From contig NZ_KB235908.1 of the NCBI RefSeq assembly GCF_000332155.1, forward strand, positions 62,001-126,000: a DNA stretch of 64,000 nucleotides, read 5' to 3'. Below are positions 1 to 9,405 of this stretch, one piece after another. Positions within the stretch are counted from its first letter, which is position 1, and every line of letters starts with the position of its first letter. Made by a program: the position numbers and the translations under genes. The notes beneath the pieces were generated by a model. That model worked only from the letters and a program-made list of their open reading frames with translations, searched no databases and had not been told where the DNA came from. The stretch comes from Kamptonema formosum PCC 6407. Lineage in GTDB: Bacteria > Cyanobacteriota > Cyanobacteriia > Cyanobacteriales > Microcoleaceae.

Positions 1-2310
1 GCAGCCAAACTCTCAACTAAGCCCAACTCCCAAAGACAATTTTCTGCCCCAAAACGTACTTGGTCTGTCCTAACAGCCACAGATCCCAAGCACGTCAAAA
101 AACTAGAACACATTCAGGAAACCCTCGATGCTGCCATAGAAGCAATCCAAGAAGAAGGTGGCATTGAGGACTGGGAAGAGTTCAAAAACTTCGTTGAATC
201 CTTCAACAAACGACCCGACAGAATCAATGAATCTGGCAAGCAGAAAGCTAGTGTCAGCATGGATTTAGTTACTGAAGGAAAAGAAGGTGAAGTGTCTGGC
301 TTTGTTTTCTATTTAACTAAAGACCCCAGCCAGAGAACCAGCGGTGTCTATTTAGTAAAAAATCTGAAACAGGCTGACGTTGAAACCAAAGACAATAACA
401 ATTACTATACTCCATCCCAAATTATGGGCTTAATCGGGCTGGATGCCAGTGATGAATTAGAGGAGGACAGCATTTCCGAAGAATTTGATGAAGAACTTGA
501 TGATGAATTGGAGGATGACTTAACTGATTTAGAAGAAGATACAGACCTTCCCAGCCACAATACCTCAACTCGCAAATCATCCCAGTCTAAACAGCAGCAA
601 GGAAAGCCAACAACTTCTCAAAAAACTGCCAGCAAAACGCCCCAAAAGGAGGAAGAAGATGATATTGACGAGTTACTATCCGATAGCGAGGATGCTTCTA
701 TTCCCAATGGTGTCTTGGGTAATATCGCTAAAAATCGCAGCCTTCAAAATAATAACCGACAAATCAAACAACAACTGTCTAAAAACTCCGAAGCCAAATA
801 TCCCTTCCTCGACACCCTTGAAACTGTTCTCAAAGAAACCGAACACCAAGGTGCAAGTGTCGCTGCTATGGGAAGCGAAATTAACGGATTAACCGTAAGT
901 GGCTTAACCGTCCAAACTGCCTCTTTAATGGGGCTACTTGGAGCCAAGAGTATTGGGGAACTAATTGATTACATTGAACGAGCGAGGGAAAAAGAACAGG
1001 CAGAAAAAGTCGAACAAATTCTCGAACAAATTGACTCATTAAACACTCGCACCGACCGAGTTGCGACTCGTGCTAAACAAGCTGATGTCATTGCAGGTAT
1101 CGAAGCCATAGATACACGCACTGAAAAACTTACTGAACGAGCTAAGCAGGTATTGGAACCACCTGCTGCAACTGAACCAGAGGAACTGGAAACAAGCCAG
1201 CCTCAGAGAATAGAACCCGACATTGAAGCCAAGACTGCCAAGGGAATTAAAATCAACAATTCCGAAGCCAAAGCAGAGCAAATTGGCAAAAAAATTGACG
1301 ACCTAGAGAGCCAACTTAACCCAAACTCCCAGAAATCTAAGCCTCTCCATCTCGATAAAAATACCAGCATCAGCGAACAGTTAGACCAAATCCAAGACTA
1401 TCTAGGCAACCTCTCAAAGAGATTGGATCGCCTGGAAAGCATCGTTGACAAACTGGAGCAGAAAATGACCATTCAGATGCCTGTTGAATCAGAATTTAAT
1501 CCTAATTTAAAAGGATCAGAAATTCCTCAAAAAGTTCAGCCTACAACTAACAGTATCGACGCAGAGGAAGGCGAACCAGAGGATCTTCTTAGCAAAATGG
1601 TAGCTCAAACAAAAGTACAACAACAGCGAGAAACTGTGGCAGATTGCTTAGTCAATTATGCTTTTGCTACGGGGCAATCTCCCCAATCGGGTATTGCTTT
1701 TGATGGTGGCGGTAGCTTGAATGTAACTGCTGAAAACAACGAAGTTAAAGTTGTCGTAAAAGGCAGCGATAATACCGAAATTTTTTCGGGAACCAAGAAT
1801 GGCGATCGCTGGAAATTTGAGCCGGATCGGGACAAGCTAACTCCCGAAGAAAGAGAAGCCATTTTCAAATTGCCTCAGTCGGAAGCAGAGTATAACAAGC
1901 TAGCAACTGCCCAAGCTTTAGTTGAAAAGTTTCAAGACACCTTCCCCAAACGCTTCAGCGGGGAAAAAGATCCAGTGTTTCCTTGGAGAGAATCGCGTCA
2001 CGAAGACGGCACTCCAGGAGCAGTCAAATACGAATTTGAAATACTGGATCTGCCGGACGGGTCAAAACAACTAATCGGAACTGACCCCCGCCAAGGTGAT
2101 GCACAAGTGTTCGATGCCGTTCTGGTCAAAGGAAAGCCACCAGACGTTCGACAGTGCCACATTACTGTTGAAGAAATGGAGGCTGTAGTCGGCTCCCCAG
2201 AGCCACAAAAAACCCAATCTAGAGATTCTCAAGCATCTAAAGACTACAACTATACCTCGCCAGAACGCAAAGAACAATCGCGAGAAAACAGCAACGAATT
2301 GCAAGCTTAA
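1..2310 (+). CDS. Coiled-coil protein of the conjugation locus, 5' end outside window
   Basis: The reading frame is open from base 1, so the ATG at 259 is internal and the gene starts left of the window. About 770 residues are visible. An acidic low-complexity stretch (runs of E/D, around bases 470-670) follows a mixed N-terminal part. Long Glu/Lys/Gln-rich coiled-coil segments lie around bases 950-1470, and a compact C-terminal part (about 1620-2190) could be globular. No membrane segment or catalytic motif is recognised. It sits 21 bases before the pilin-like gene and is probably co-transcribed with the secretion genes. A relaxase or coupling accessory protein is possible by position only; the family is not recognised. 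Confidence 0.75.
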   Translation, partial: AAKLSTKPNSQRQFSAPKRTWSVLTATDPKHVKKLEHIQETLDAAIEAIQEEGGIEDWEEFKNFVESFNKRPDRINESGKQKASVSMDLVTEGKEGEVSGFVFYLTKDPSQRTSGVYLVKNLKQADVETKDNNNYYTPSQIMGLIGLDASDELEEDSISEEFDEELDDELEDDLTDLEEDTDLPSHNTSTRKSSQSKQQQGKPTTSQKTASKTPQKEEEDDIDELLSDSEDASIPNGVLGNIAKNRSLQNNNRQIKQQLSKNSEAKYPFLDTLETVLKETEHQGASVAAMGSEINGLTVSGLTVQTASLMGLLGAKSIGELIDYIERAREKEQAEKVEQILEQIDSLNTRTDRVATRAKQADVIAGIEAIDTRTEKLTERAKQVLEPPAATEPEELETSQPQRIEPDIEAKTAKGIKINNSEAKAEQIGKKIDDLESQLNPNSQKSKPLHLDKNTSISEQLDQIQDYLGNLSKRLDRLESIVDKLEQKMTIQMPVESEFNPNLKGSEIPQKVQPTTNSIDAEEGEPEDLLSKMVAQTKVQQQRETVADCLVNYAFATGQSPQSGIAFDGGGSLNVTAENNEVKVVVKGSDNTEIFSGTKNGDRWKFEPDRDKLTPEEREAIFKLPQSEAEYNKLATAQALVEKFQDTFPKRFSGEKDPVFPWRESRHEDGTPGAVKYEFEILDLPDGSKQLIGTDPRQGDAQVFDAVLVKGKPPDVRQCHITVEEMEAVVGSPEPQKTQSRDSQASKDYNYTSPERKEQSRENSNELQA

Positions 2311-2331
2311 ACCACTTTGAGGACAAATCCC

Positions 2332-3042
2332 ATGCAAAACGATTACTTACACAACAACTACCGCTCTCATGGCGATCGCACCAGCGTTGCTAACCAAAGC
2401 ATTATCCACAAACGCCGCAGCAATTTTAGCAAATTCATGCGTAAATTCAAACTCAATAACGCCGATTTAGCCTTCATTGCAATTTGCCTAATTGCAGCCA
2501 TTTATCTAACTCTTGTCCAACCCTTATTTGTCAGCGTATTTAGCTGTGCATCTCTAGTGTTCTTCGGACTATGGCAAATTGCCCGCAGCATTCCCATCCT
2601 CGAAAAACTGCTAGGCAGCAAAATTCGCTTCTGGCATTTAGCCGTTGCTGTCATCACAGTAACAATGTTCCTGAATAACTTTCAAACCCCAGCCCAAGCC
2701 ATTTTTCTAAGCGGTCTCCAAGCATTTATGACCAATCTCGCAACCGAAGCTGGAGCCGCCGGAGGCGGAACAGCCATTGACGAATCAACCATCGCTTTAA
2801 TTTTCAATGCCATTCGAGGCGTATTTCTCTTATTAGTAGCCGCCGCAGCTTTATTCGCTTACAACCAAGCGCAGCAAGGCAACGATTGGCGGCCAATTGT
2901 CACCCAAATTGCCCTCGCCTTCGGCATTGTGATTGCCATAGACGTTGTTACCTTCTTATTCGTCGGCGACGGTAGCGGTACAACAGCTCGTTTTGCCCCC
3001 AACCTGCCACCGCTGGGAGTAATTACAACTTTGACCTTTTAG
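2332..3042 (+). CDS. Pilin-like (VirB2/TrbC-type) membrane protein
   Basis: A 236-residue protein. The start is taken as the ATG at 2332 because GAGGA lies about 9 bases upstream; an in-frame TTG at 2317 is less likely. It has two N-terminal hydrophobic segments (AFIAICLIAAIYLTLV and the following stretch) and a third ending in an AQA signal-peptidase-like site (TPAQAIF). After this come a Gly/Ala-rich turn and two hydrophobic helices (GVFLLLVAAAALFAY, IALAFGIVIAIDVVTFLFV). Two helices after a cleavable leader, directly before VirB4, is the usual arrangement for conjugative pilins. The family assignment rests on topology and synteny, not on a recognised signature. Confidence 0.6.
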   Translation: MQNDYLHNNYRSHGDRTSVANQSIIHKRRSNFSKFMRKFKLNNADLAFIAICLIAAIYLTLVQPLFVSVFSCASLVFFGLWQIARSIPILEKLLGSKIRFWHLAVAVITVTMFLNNFQTPAQAIFLSGLQAFMTNLATEAGAAGGGTAIDESTIALIFNAIRGVFLLLVAAAALFAYNQAQQGNDWRPIVTQIALAFGIVIAIDVVTFLFVGDGSGTTARFAPNLPPLGVITTLTF

Positions 3043-3054
3043 AACTAAAAAAAA

Positions 3055-3169
3055 GGGCGTTGCTGAATCAGGGTATGAATTCTACTTAGACAGAAACGCT
3101 CTCCTCGCAGAGATTAAGAGCTTGAAATATCGAGTGCATCAAATTTCATACTTCAATTCAGCAACGCCC
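3055..3169. mobile_element. MITE-like palindromic element
   Basis: A 115-bp segment is bounded by a 25-bp terminal inverted repeat. The outer 14 bases match perfectly (GGGCGTTGCTGAAT at 3055-3068 against ATTCAGCAACGCCC at 3156-3169), then 4 mismatches, then 7 more matching bases (GTATGAA). The element is flanked by A-runs on both sides and has no coding capacity. GGGCGTTGCTGAAT-type termini resemble those of cyanobacterial IS4/IS5-like elements. It separates the pilin-like gene from virB4 and could fold into a long hairpin in the transcript. Confidence 0.65.
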
Positions 3170-3185
3170 AAAAAAGGAGTCACTA

Positions 3186-6100
3186 ATGGCTTTACGAGAT
3201 CCCGAAAAAGACTTTATCAGAGTCAATAAAATCCTGGGCAAACAAGCAAGTATCGGGTTCATCCCTGCCAATCAAATTCTACCTTGGTGCTTCTTAACCG
3301 CCATTGCCTACACCTTAACAATGGGTCTATTTAGCCTGGGATTGGGTTGGTTCTTCACTGTCTCGCTTTGGCTAATTGTAAGCTGGTGGCTCCTCACAGG
3401 AAATCAACCCCACCTCTTTACTGACAAATTCCGCAAGCCCCCCGGAGATGAATGGTGTAGCGGCGACAGCTTCTATATTTCTCCCATCTCTTCCCTGCGC
3501 CCTCCTAGCATCCAAGGCAAACCTTACGATTCGCAAATCCGCATCAAATTGAAACCCAAAATTGTACCCAATCAATATGGGGGAAGGAGCAAATTTATGC
3601 CTTTCCAAAATGAAATTAACCTCTGTTGTTTGGTGGAAATTGAAAAAGATGGCAGACAAGTGTCTGGGATGCTTCTCAATAACGGGACTAGCTACCAACT
3701 GGTATTTGGATTCCGCCTCCGAGGACTTCACAACCTACTATTCAGGAACGAAGTATCAGCATTTGCAGCTTCTCTTGAAGAAGGAATGAAAGACATCCCA
3801 CCCAGTGAAAAAATCACTTTCTGCACCGGTTGTTACAGTAGCGATGCTGCTCGGCAAAAAGAATTAGAACAACTAGCTGACACCGCTGAACTCCAACCCG
3901 TATCTGTACTGCTCCGAAACGAACAGTACCGCCTCCGCCAACAAACTCATCAAGGTACCAGGCAGGTATGGGAGCAAATTGCTTTCTGTACTTGGACAGC
4001 CGATAACGAAGGCGAAACCATCTCCAGAGATTTCATTGGCAAAGCCATTGATGGAGTCAAAAAATTGTGCGATTCCATTGTGGAAACCATTGCAGGCAAC
4101 ACCCGAATTTACAGAGAGCAATTTTACACCAAGCTGCTCCTCAACTCTTTTGAACAAGGATTCCTCCGCTGGGAAATTCTCCTGAACACCAAAATGGGGC
4201 TAGAAATCAGTCCCATGAATTCCTCAGAACTTTGGGAGTGGCTGTGGCTGCGATTTAACAGCAGTAAACCACCGCAAATCCCTCAAATTGTTAAACTTGA
4301 AGAAACCCATTCTGGCTATCAACTCAGCGAAATTAAGACAACTGACAAACACATTTGTACAGTTTTAATTGAAGGAACGAATGGCGTATCCTCCTGCCCG
4401 GAACACCGCAAGACCAACAACCGCGTCTATCTCACCGGCAAGGGAAAAGAATGCGCTGTCCTGACAATGTATGACGCGCCCGCAGGCTGGATTAATACCC
4501 GCCAGCAATTGAAATGGATTTGGGAGGTGATGTCCTCAAGCTACGTCCGCGATACAGAAGCTTGGATAGAAATTAGCGCCGGAAATTCCCTCGTAATTAA
4601 TGATAACTTAGCCCGACAAGCTAAAGGAGCAAAAGCCGCTAGTAGCAGAGCGATAACTAAAGGGCAAGGGCGCGATATTGGCGCTGAAATTAAACAGGAG
4701 GAATCTTTCGATGCCCAGCGCCGACTTTACCAAGGAGCCGTACCTCTAAATGCAGCCGTTGCCTTTTTAGTGTACAGAAACACAGCGGAAGAATTGAGTC
4801 AAGCCTGCAACGTACTCTCTAATAGTTTTGGAACTGCGAAAGTCATTCGCGAGCGGAACGTTGCCTGGGATATTTGGCTGCAATGCCTGCCGATTACTTG
4901 GAAATGGTTGCTGCATAGCGGTTCATTTTTGAGCGAACGCCGCCTCACCCTCGACACTGAAACTGCCGCTGGAATTCTGCCGCTAACAGTTCCCCGCGAC
5001 TTGGATAAAAAAGGAGTTGAATTTATCACCCATCGAGGCGGAAAGCCAATTTTTATCGACTTGTTCTACAACCAAATTAGCCGCGCTTTAATTACTGGCG
5101 AATCAGGTTCAGGCAAGAGCGTTTTGGGTTGGCGTTTTACTCTTGAAGCCTTAGCTAATAACATCCCTGTGGTCGGGATGGACATCAGCAGCGGTGGTAA
5201 CAGTACCTTCAAAACCGCCATCGAACTTTTGGGCGACCAAGGCGCATATTACGACATCAGCCAAGGGTCTAGCAATTTAGTAGAACCGCCCGATCTCCGC
5301 AAGTTCGATAAAGCTGAAAGAGAGCGAAGAATGGAATCTTGGAAAGAATTTATCCGCAAAGCTGTGGTGGCGATCGCCATGGGCAAAATTCACAATCCCC
5401 ACCTAGCCCAGCGGGTCGATTCAATTATCCTGCGAATGCTCGATATGTACCTCAGAGATCCCGAAATCATCGCTCGCTACAACAAGGCATTTGAAAGAGG
5501 GTGGCGATCTCCCGAATGGCAGCAAATGCCAACTCTCCAAGATTTGCTGAGGTTTTGCAGCAAAGAAAGGCTCAATCTTAAGTCCTTTGAAGAACTAGAC
5601 AGACTAGCCATCAATCAAATCCTCAGCCAAGGAAATGCTTTGCTAACATCCCGCTTGGGAAAAGCGATCGGTCAGCCCAGCACATTTTCCCCAGAGCCGG
5701 CTGTTAAATTCTTCGCCCTATCGGGACTTTCTAACGAACAAGATGCCTATTTAATGGCAATTAACGCCCATGCTGCTTGCATCCCCAACGCTCTTTCTCA
5801 CCCCAAAAGCTTATTTATTGGAGATGAATTGAGCGTCCTACTCAAAAAAGATGGTTTTGCATCAGTTGTCGGCGAACTCTGCGCCACTGGTAGAAAAGAT
5901 GGCATAGCTGTCTTGCTATTAAGCCAAGATTTTGATGCCATCTGCGAATGTTCCGCAGGAGCACAAATTCTGCAAAATATGGTCTACCGAATTACCGGCA
6001 GAATCACCAATTCTGGAGTAGCAGCCGCTCACAAATATTTAGGGTACGACCCGCAAATTATCAGTTCCAATGCCACAGAATCTTTTCTACCCAGAGCTGC

Positions 6101-6437
6101 TGACCTCTACTCCTGCTGGCTAATTGAGAAAGGAGGAAGATTTTGGCGATCGCGATTCTACCCCGGAGAGATGATGTTGGCATCAATTGCTAACAATCAA
6201 AATGAAAAAGAAGCCCGCGATCGCATCATGGCTCAATATCCTCCTACCCTCAAAGGCCAGCTTCAAGGGCTAAAGCATTTCACCCAAGAATACATTGCAG
6301 CGGTGAAAGAAGGAAAAGGCTTCGATCGCATTGGTCAAAATTTAGAAATTGCCACCATAGCTGCCAATGCTCAGCCAAAAGTAGCATCCGACGTTCACAG
6401 CAACAAGTCTCAAATTTTTGCAAAAATACCAAAATAA
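3186..6437 (+). CDS. virB4: VirB4-type conjugation ATPase
   Basis: 1083 residues; ATG preceded by AAGGAG. Two hydrophobic segments lie near residues 25-75. A Walker A motif, GESGSGKSV, sits around residue 640, and a Walker B-type strand with acidic pair (LFIGDE) around 876-881. They are followed by a Gly-Arg-Lys-Asp loop and a region resembling the C-terminal ATPase lobe of VirB4/TraC proteins. VirB4 is the cytoplasmic ATPase that powers pilus assembly and substrate transfer in type IV secretion. The length is larger than the typical 800-900 residues because of an extended N-terminal half. It is followed within 6 bases by the next gene. Confidence 0.85.
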   Translation: MALRDPEKDFIRVNKILGKQASIGFIPANQILPWCFLTAIAYTLTMGLFSLGLGWFFTVSLWLIVSWWLLTGNQPHLFTDKFRKPPGDEWCSGDSFYISPISSLRPPSIQGKPYDSQIRIKLKPKIVPNQYGGRSKFMPFQNEINLCCLVEIEKDGRQVSGMLLNNGTSYQLVFGFRLRGLHNLLFRNEVSAFAASLEEGMKDIPPSEKITFCTGCYSSDAARQKELEQLADTAELQPVSVLLRNEQYRLRQQTHQGTRQVWEQIAFCTWTADNEGETISRDFIGKAIDGVKKLCDSIVETIAGNTRIYREQFYTKLLLNSFEQGFLRWEILLNTKMGLEISPMNSSELWEWLWLRFNSSKPPQIPQIVKLEETHSGYQLSEIKTTDKHICTVLIEGTNGVSSCPEHRKTNNRVYLTGKGKECAVLTMYDAPAGWINTRQQLKWIWEVMSSSYVRDTEAWIEISAGNSLVINDNLARQAKGAKAASSRAITKGQGRDIGAEIKQEESFDAQRRLYQGAVPLNAAVAFLVYRNTAEELSQACNVLSNSFGTAKVIRERNVAWDIWLQCLPITWKWLLHSGSFLSERRLTLDTETAAGILPLTVPRDLDKKGVEFITHRGGKPIFIDLFYNQISRALITGESGSGKSVLGWRFTLEALANNIPVVGMDISSGGNSTFKTAIELLGDQGAYYDISQGSSNLVEPPDLRKFDKAERERRMESWKEFIRKAVVAIAMGKIHNPHLAQRVDSIILRMLDMYLRDPEIIARYNKAFERGWRSPEWQQMPTLQDLLRFCSKERLNLKSFEELDRLAINQILSQGNALLTSRLGKAIGQPSTFSPEPAVKFFALSGLSNEQDAYLMAINAHAACIPNALSHPKSLFIGDELSVLLKKDGFASVVGELCATGRKDGIAVLLLSQDFDAICECSAGAQILQNMVYRITGRITNSGVAAAHKYLGYDPQIISSNATESFLPRAADLYSCWLIEKGGRFWRSRFYPGEMMLASIANNQNEKEARDRIMAQYPPTLKGQLQGLKHFTQEYIAAVKEGKGFDRIGQNLEIATIAANAQPKVASDVHSNKSQIFAKIPK

Positions 6438-6442
6438 TTCCC

Positions 6443-7399
6443 ATGAAATATCAACTTCAATTAATGCAGCAACCTGCTACAAAACTAGCAGCATTTTCCC
6501 TGTTAGTCAGCGTGGAATTAATCGTTCAACTCAGGCCAAGTTTAGCTCAAACAACTCCTCCTTTCGTACCCGGTACACAAGAAGCAACTGTAAAAACTCC
6601 AGCCCAAAACATTTCCCTGCCAAGTACACAAGAAATGACCGTGAAACCTCCAACCCCAACTGCGGGAAGTTTCTTAGCACCCATTCAAGATGTTTTCAAA
6701 CAAGTCAACGATTTTATCGGCGACATCCAAGGTTTCGTGCAAAACGAGCTATTTGGCTCCTTAAACGAACTCCTTTCCTCCTCTCTCGGAGCTATCCAAA
6801 TTCCCGATCTGAGCCAAGTTAGCAGCCAAATTATTAAAGCTCCAACATCCCAGACGGAAGGAACAAAACTGTCAGATTTACTCGAAACTAAGTCGAGTAA
6901 ATTAGACGGCAAAGGTTCATATAACATTATGTCTGACTTAGATGCTCAAGCTCAGCGCAGCGCCGCTATCGGCATAGCTGACGGAGCAACCCTCAGCAAA
7001 GAAGCTCAAGAAAACAGCTTCCAAGTGTTAGAAGCCACTCGCCAAGATACCGAACAAAACATCCAATTGGGCGAAGAATCGCAGAGCCTCGACGTTACTC
7101 AACAAATTCTCCAAAACCTCTCGCAACAGACCGCATTGAGCGCACAAGTCCAGATGCGAAATTTACAGGAAGCTCAGCAAGCTCGCACAGATCGAGCCAT
7201 TAATAACGTGCTGCTATCGCAAGCTGCTAAGGAAATATCCGCGTTCAACACGGGAGAGCGCCGAGGCAGCACTGCGTCTGGAAACCAAGCCAGCTATCAG
7301 GCGGGAATGCTGATGCTCCCCGGCGGTGGCTATTTGGGAAAACCGAATGACAGCAGCACAACCCCGATTTCAACTAACAGATTTGTCGCTCCCAATTAA
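6443..7399 (+). CDS. Secreted VirB5/TrbJ-like conjugation protein
   Basis: 318 residues. A classical signal peptide (basic start, hydrophobic FSLLVSVELIVQL, then SLAQTT with probable cleavage after LAQ) sends it to the periplasm. The remainder is helical and rich in Gln/Ala/Ser, with a coiled-coil section around residues 190-270. A signal peptide followed by an all-helical Gln-rich body, placed between virB4 and a polytopic VirB6-like protein, matches the position and build of VirB5/TrbJ minor-pilus proteins. No family signature is certain. A +1-frame overlapping ORF here is taken as a shadow. Confidence 0.6.
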   Translation: MKYQLQLMQQPATKLAAFSLLVSVELIVQLRPSLAQTTPPFVPGTQEATVKTPAQNISLPSTQEMTVKPPTPTAGSFLAPIQDVFKQVNDFIGDIQGFVQNELFGSLNELLSSSLGAIQIPDLSQVSSQIIKAPTSQTEGTKLSDLLETKSSKLDGKGSYNIMSDLDAQAQRSAAIGIADGATLSKEAQENSFQVLEATRQDTEQNIQLGEESQSLDVTQQILQNLSQQTALSAQVQMRNLQEAQQARTDRAINNVLLSQAAKEISAFNTGERRGSTASGNQASYQAGMLMLPGGGYLGKPNDSSTTPISTNRFVAPN

Positions 7400-7499
7400 T
7401 GCTTCAAGCAGTTAACTTAAATCCGCGATAATCTGCCTAGTTTGTGTACTGAATAACCGCCTTATCAAATACAAAATTGAAGTTTTTTCCGAGGTGAAA

Positions 7500-8630
7500 A
7501 TGAAAGACTTTTTAGCACAAATTACACCACCGACGAGTGGTGCAGAAGGGTCATCCTTGGACATCGTTAGCGAGTCAATTAACCTGGCTAAGACTACCTC
7601 AGAATCTTGGGACAAAGTTTGGATTAGCACGATTGACCCGATCGCTTCTGGGCTGTGGGTTGGTCTAGTATCACTCGGCATCACCCTAGCAGCCGTCAGC
7701 ATCCTGTTCTTAACTCTAAGCAGCGGGAAAGACATTATCGAAAAGCAGTCATGGTCAGAACTGGCAGCACTGTTCGTCTGGCCGCTCGTCATCATGCTGT
7801 TCCTCGGCGCTAACGGCAAATTGCTAGCCAATACCGTCATTTTTACCAGGAGCTTTGCTTACAGGCAAGTTCAGAGTGTCCTAGAAGCGCAACTAGGAGA
7901 AATGACATTTAGGGACGCGATCGCCAACGTCACTATCAGTAACATCGGCCGCCAACAACTCGAAAATCTCTACGGTGAATGCCGAAATAAAGTCGGAGAA
8001 GAACTCGTAACCTGCTGGAATTCCAAGCAAGAAGCGGCTCAGAAAATCGTTAGCGAAGCTGAAAGGCAAGCCGCCGGCTCAGCCCCTCTGCAAGCGCTGC
8101 GGGCTTTTGGTGAAACCCTCTGGAATAATAGCTTGCTCGGTGCTGCTCAAGATGCCACGACTTTTATAACTGACCCCGGTTCAGTGTTTCGAGAAAAAGC
8201 AATACCAATCGTCCGATTCATTCTTTATAGCATCCAGTGGGCGTTTGTCAACATTCTTGAAGCAGCCCTTTTACTAACAGCACTCTTTTCCCCAATCGCC
8301 ATGGGGCTGTCGCTACTTCCCTTGCAGGGCAGGCCTATTTGGGCTTGGGCAACTGGATTTCTAAGCTTATTTGGTGTCCAACTTGGATACAACATCGTTG
8401 TCGGGCTAGCAGCCACCGTGCTAGTCAATTCTGGAGCCGAATTAGCCAGCGATGTCGCCTTCCTGTTTTTCATCAGCATTTTCGCACCCGGCTTAGCCCT
8501 ATTAATCGCCGGCGGCGGCGGAATTGCCCTATACAACGGCATTGCTAGCAATGCTAAACAACTCGTCGATGTTTTGAGCAACGCCATAGGAGCAGCCGCT
8601 AATTTGGCGATGAACAAAGGATTTAAGTAA
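7500..8630 (+). CDS. Polytopic VirB6/TrbL-like membrane protein
   Basis: 376 residues from the ATG at 7500; GAGG at 7491-7494 is a suitable ribosome site, and the GTG at 7494 is an alternative start. Hydrophobic segments: about residues 50-80 (VGLVSLGITLAAVSILFLTL), 85-105 (ALFVWPLVIMLFLGA), and several between 240 and 360 including VNILEAALLLTALFSPIAM and FLFFISIFAPGLALLIAGG. A soluble loop of about 130 residues lies between them. Five or more helices plus location between VirB5-like and VirB8-like genes support the VirB6/TrbL inner-membrane channel role. Confidence 0.65.
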   Translation: MKDFLAQITPPTSGAEGSSLDIVSESINLAKTTSESWDKVWISTIDPIASGLWVGLVSLGITLAAVSILFLTLSSGKDIIEKQSWSELAALFVWPLVIMLFLGANGKLLANTVIFTRSFAYRQVQSVLEAQLGEMTFRDAIANVTISNIGRQQLENLYGECRNKVGEELVTCWNSKQEAAQKIVSEAERQAAGSAPLQALRAFGETLWNNSLLGAAQDATTFITDPGSVFREKAIPIVRFILYSIQWAFVNILEAALLLTALFSPIAMGLSLLPLQGRPIWAWATGFLSLFGVQLGYNIVVGLAATVLVNSGAELASDVAFLFFISIFAPGLALLIAGGGGIALYNGIASNAKQLVDVLSNAIGAAANLAMNKGFK

Positions 8631-8654
8631 TGTCACTAATTACCAAAAGATTTT

Positions 8655-9371
8655 ATGAAGTTACAAAGATTTTCACAAACTGCATTGTTGCCAGAAGCTA
8701 AAAATCTACTGGCATTGTGCTTCCTCATCCTAACTGGAGTAAATATCCTCGCCCTAATTCTGCACCTCTTCGTCGCATACCGAATCAACTCGGTAGCTGC
8801 TATGAAGACAACGCAAGTCCAGCTAATCAACGGTCAAACTTACTACGTAGCGGAACGAGATCGGTTTTTTCGGTATCCCTCAGTCATCCAAAATTTTGTC
8901 AAAACTTGGGCAGAGCTAACCTTCAACTGGGACAATAAAATACCAGGAACTAACGATACTGATTCAGGGATTAAAGTCAATTCCAAACGAGTTCCTACCA
9001 GCACTTATTTTGCTTCGTTACTCCTAGAACCCAATTTTGGCAAAGCTTCCCTACCTGACATCGCTGAACTCGTCCCCAATAAAGTTTTTACGGGTCAATT
9101 GCGAGCAACTGTCATCATTTCTTTTTTATCCGAACCCAGAGAAGTCCGTCCCGGCGAATGGGAAATTGACATGATTGCCACCCGGCTGCTTGTAGATCGC
9201 ACGTCAGGAATCGATCAAAGAATTCCTTTCAATCGCACTTTCCGAATCAAAGCAGTAGAAATCCAAACCCCACCGCTAGGTAGCCAAGCCTCAGCTTTTG
9301 AACAGAAAGTTTATGAGCTTCGCTCGGCCGGCTTAGAAATCAACAAAATTACCGAATTCAAACCCAAATAA
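8655..9371 (+). CDS. VirB8/TraE-like conjugation protein
   Basis: 238 residues. A single N-terminal membrane helix (about residues 17-40, LLALCFLILTGVNILALIL) is followed by a soluble domain of about 195 residues with alternating strands, including a segment reading GEWEIDMIATRLLVDR. One inner-membrane anchor and a periplasmic NTF2-like domain is the standard VirB8/TraE/TrbF build, which nucleates the inner-membrane complex. It lies between VirB6-like and VirB10 genes as in known loci. After the stop, a segment of about 20 bases (AAACCCAAATAAT...) is repeated just before the next gene's ribosome site. Confidence 0.7.
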   Translation: MKLQRFSQTALLPEAKNLLALCFLILTGVNILALILHLFVAYRINSVAAMKTTQVQLINGQTYYVAERDRFFRYPSVIQNFVKTWAELTFNWDNKIPGTNDTDSGIKVNSKRVPTSTYFASLLLEPNFGKASLPDIAELVPNKVFTGQLRATVIISFLSEPREVRPGEWEIDMIATRLLVDRTSGIDQRIPFNRTFRIKAVEIQTPPLGSQASAFEQKVYELRSAGLEINKITEFKPK

Positions 9372-9405
9372 TCGGATAAAAACCCAAATAATAGGAGATA
9401 AAAAC

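Noticed and set aside
6418..6822. 134-codon ORF overlapping the secreted VirB5-like gene
   Set aside because: It lies in another frame over a gene with a clear signal peptide; composition is Asn/Ser/Arg-rich and no ribosome site is present.
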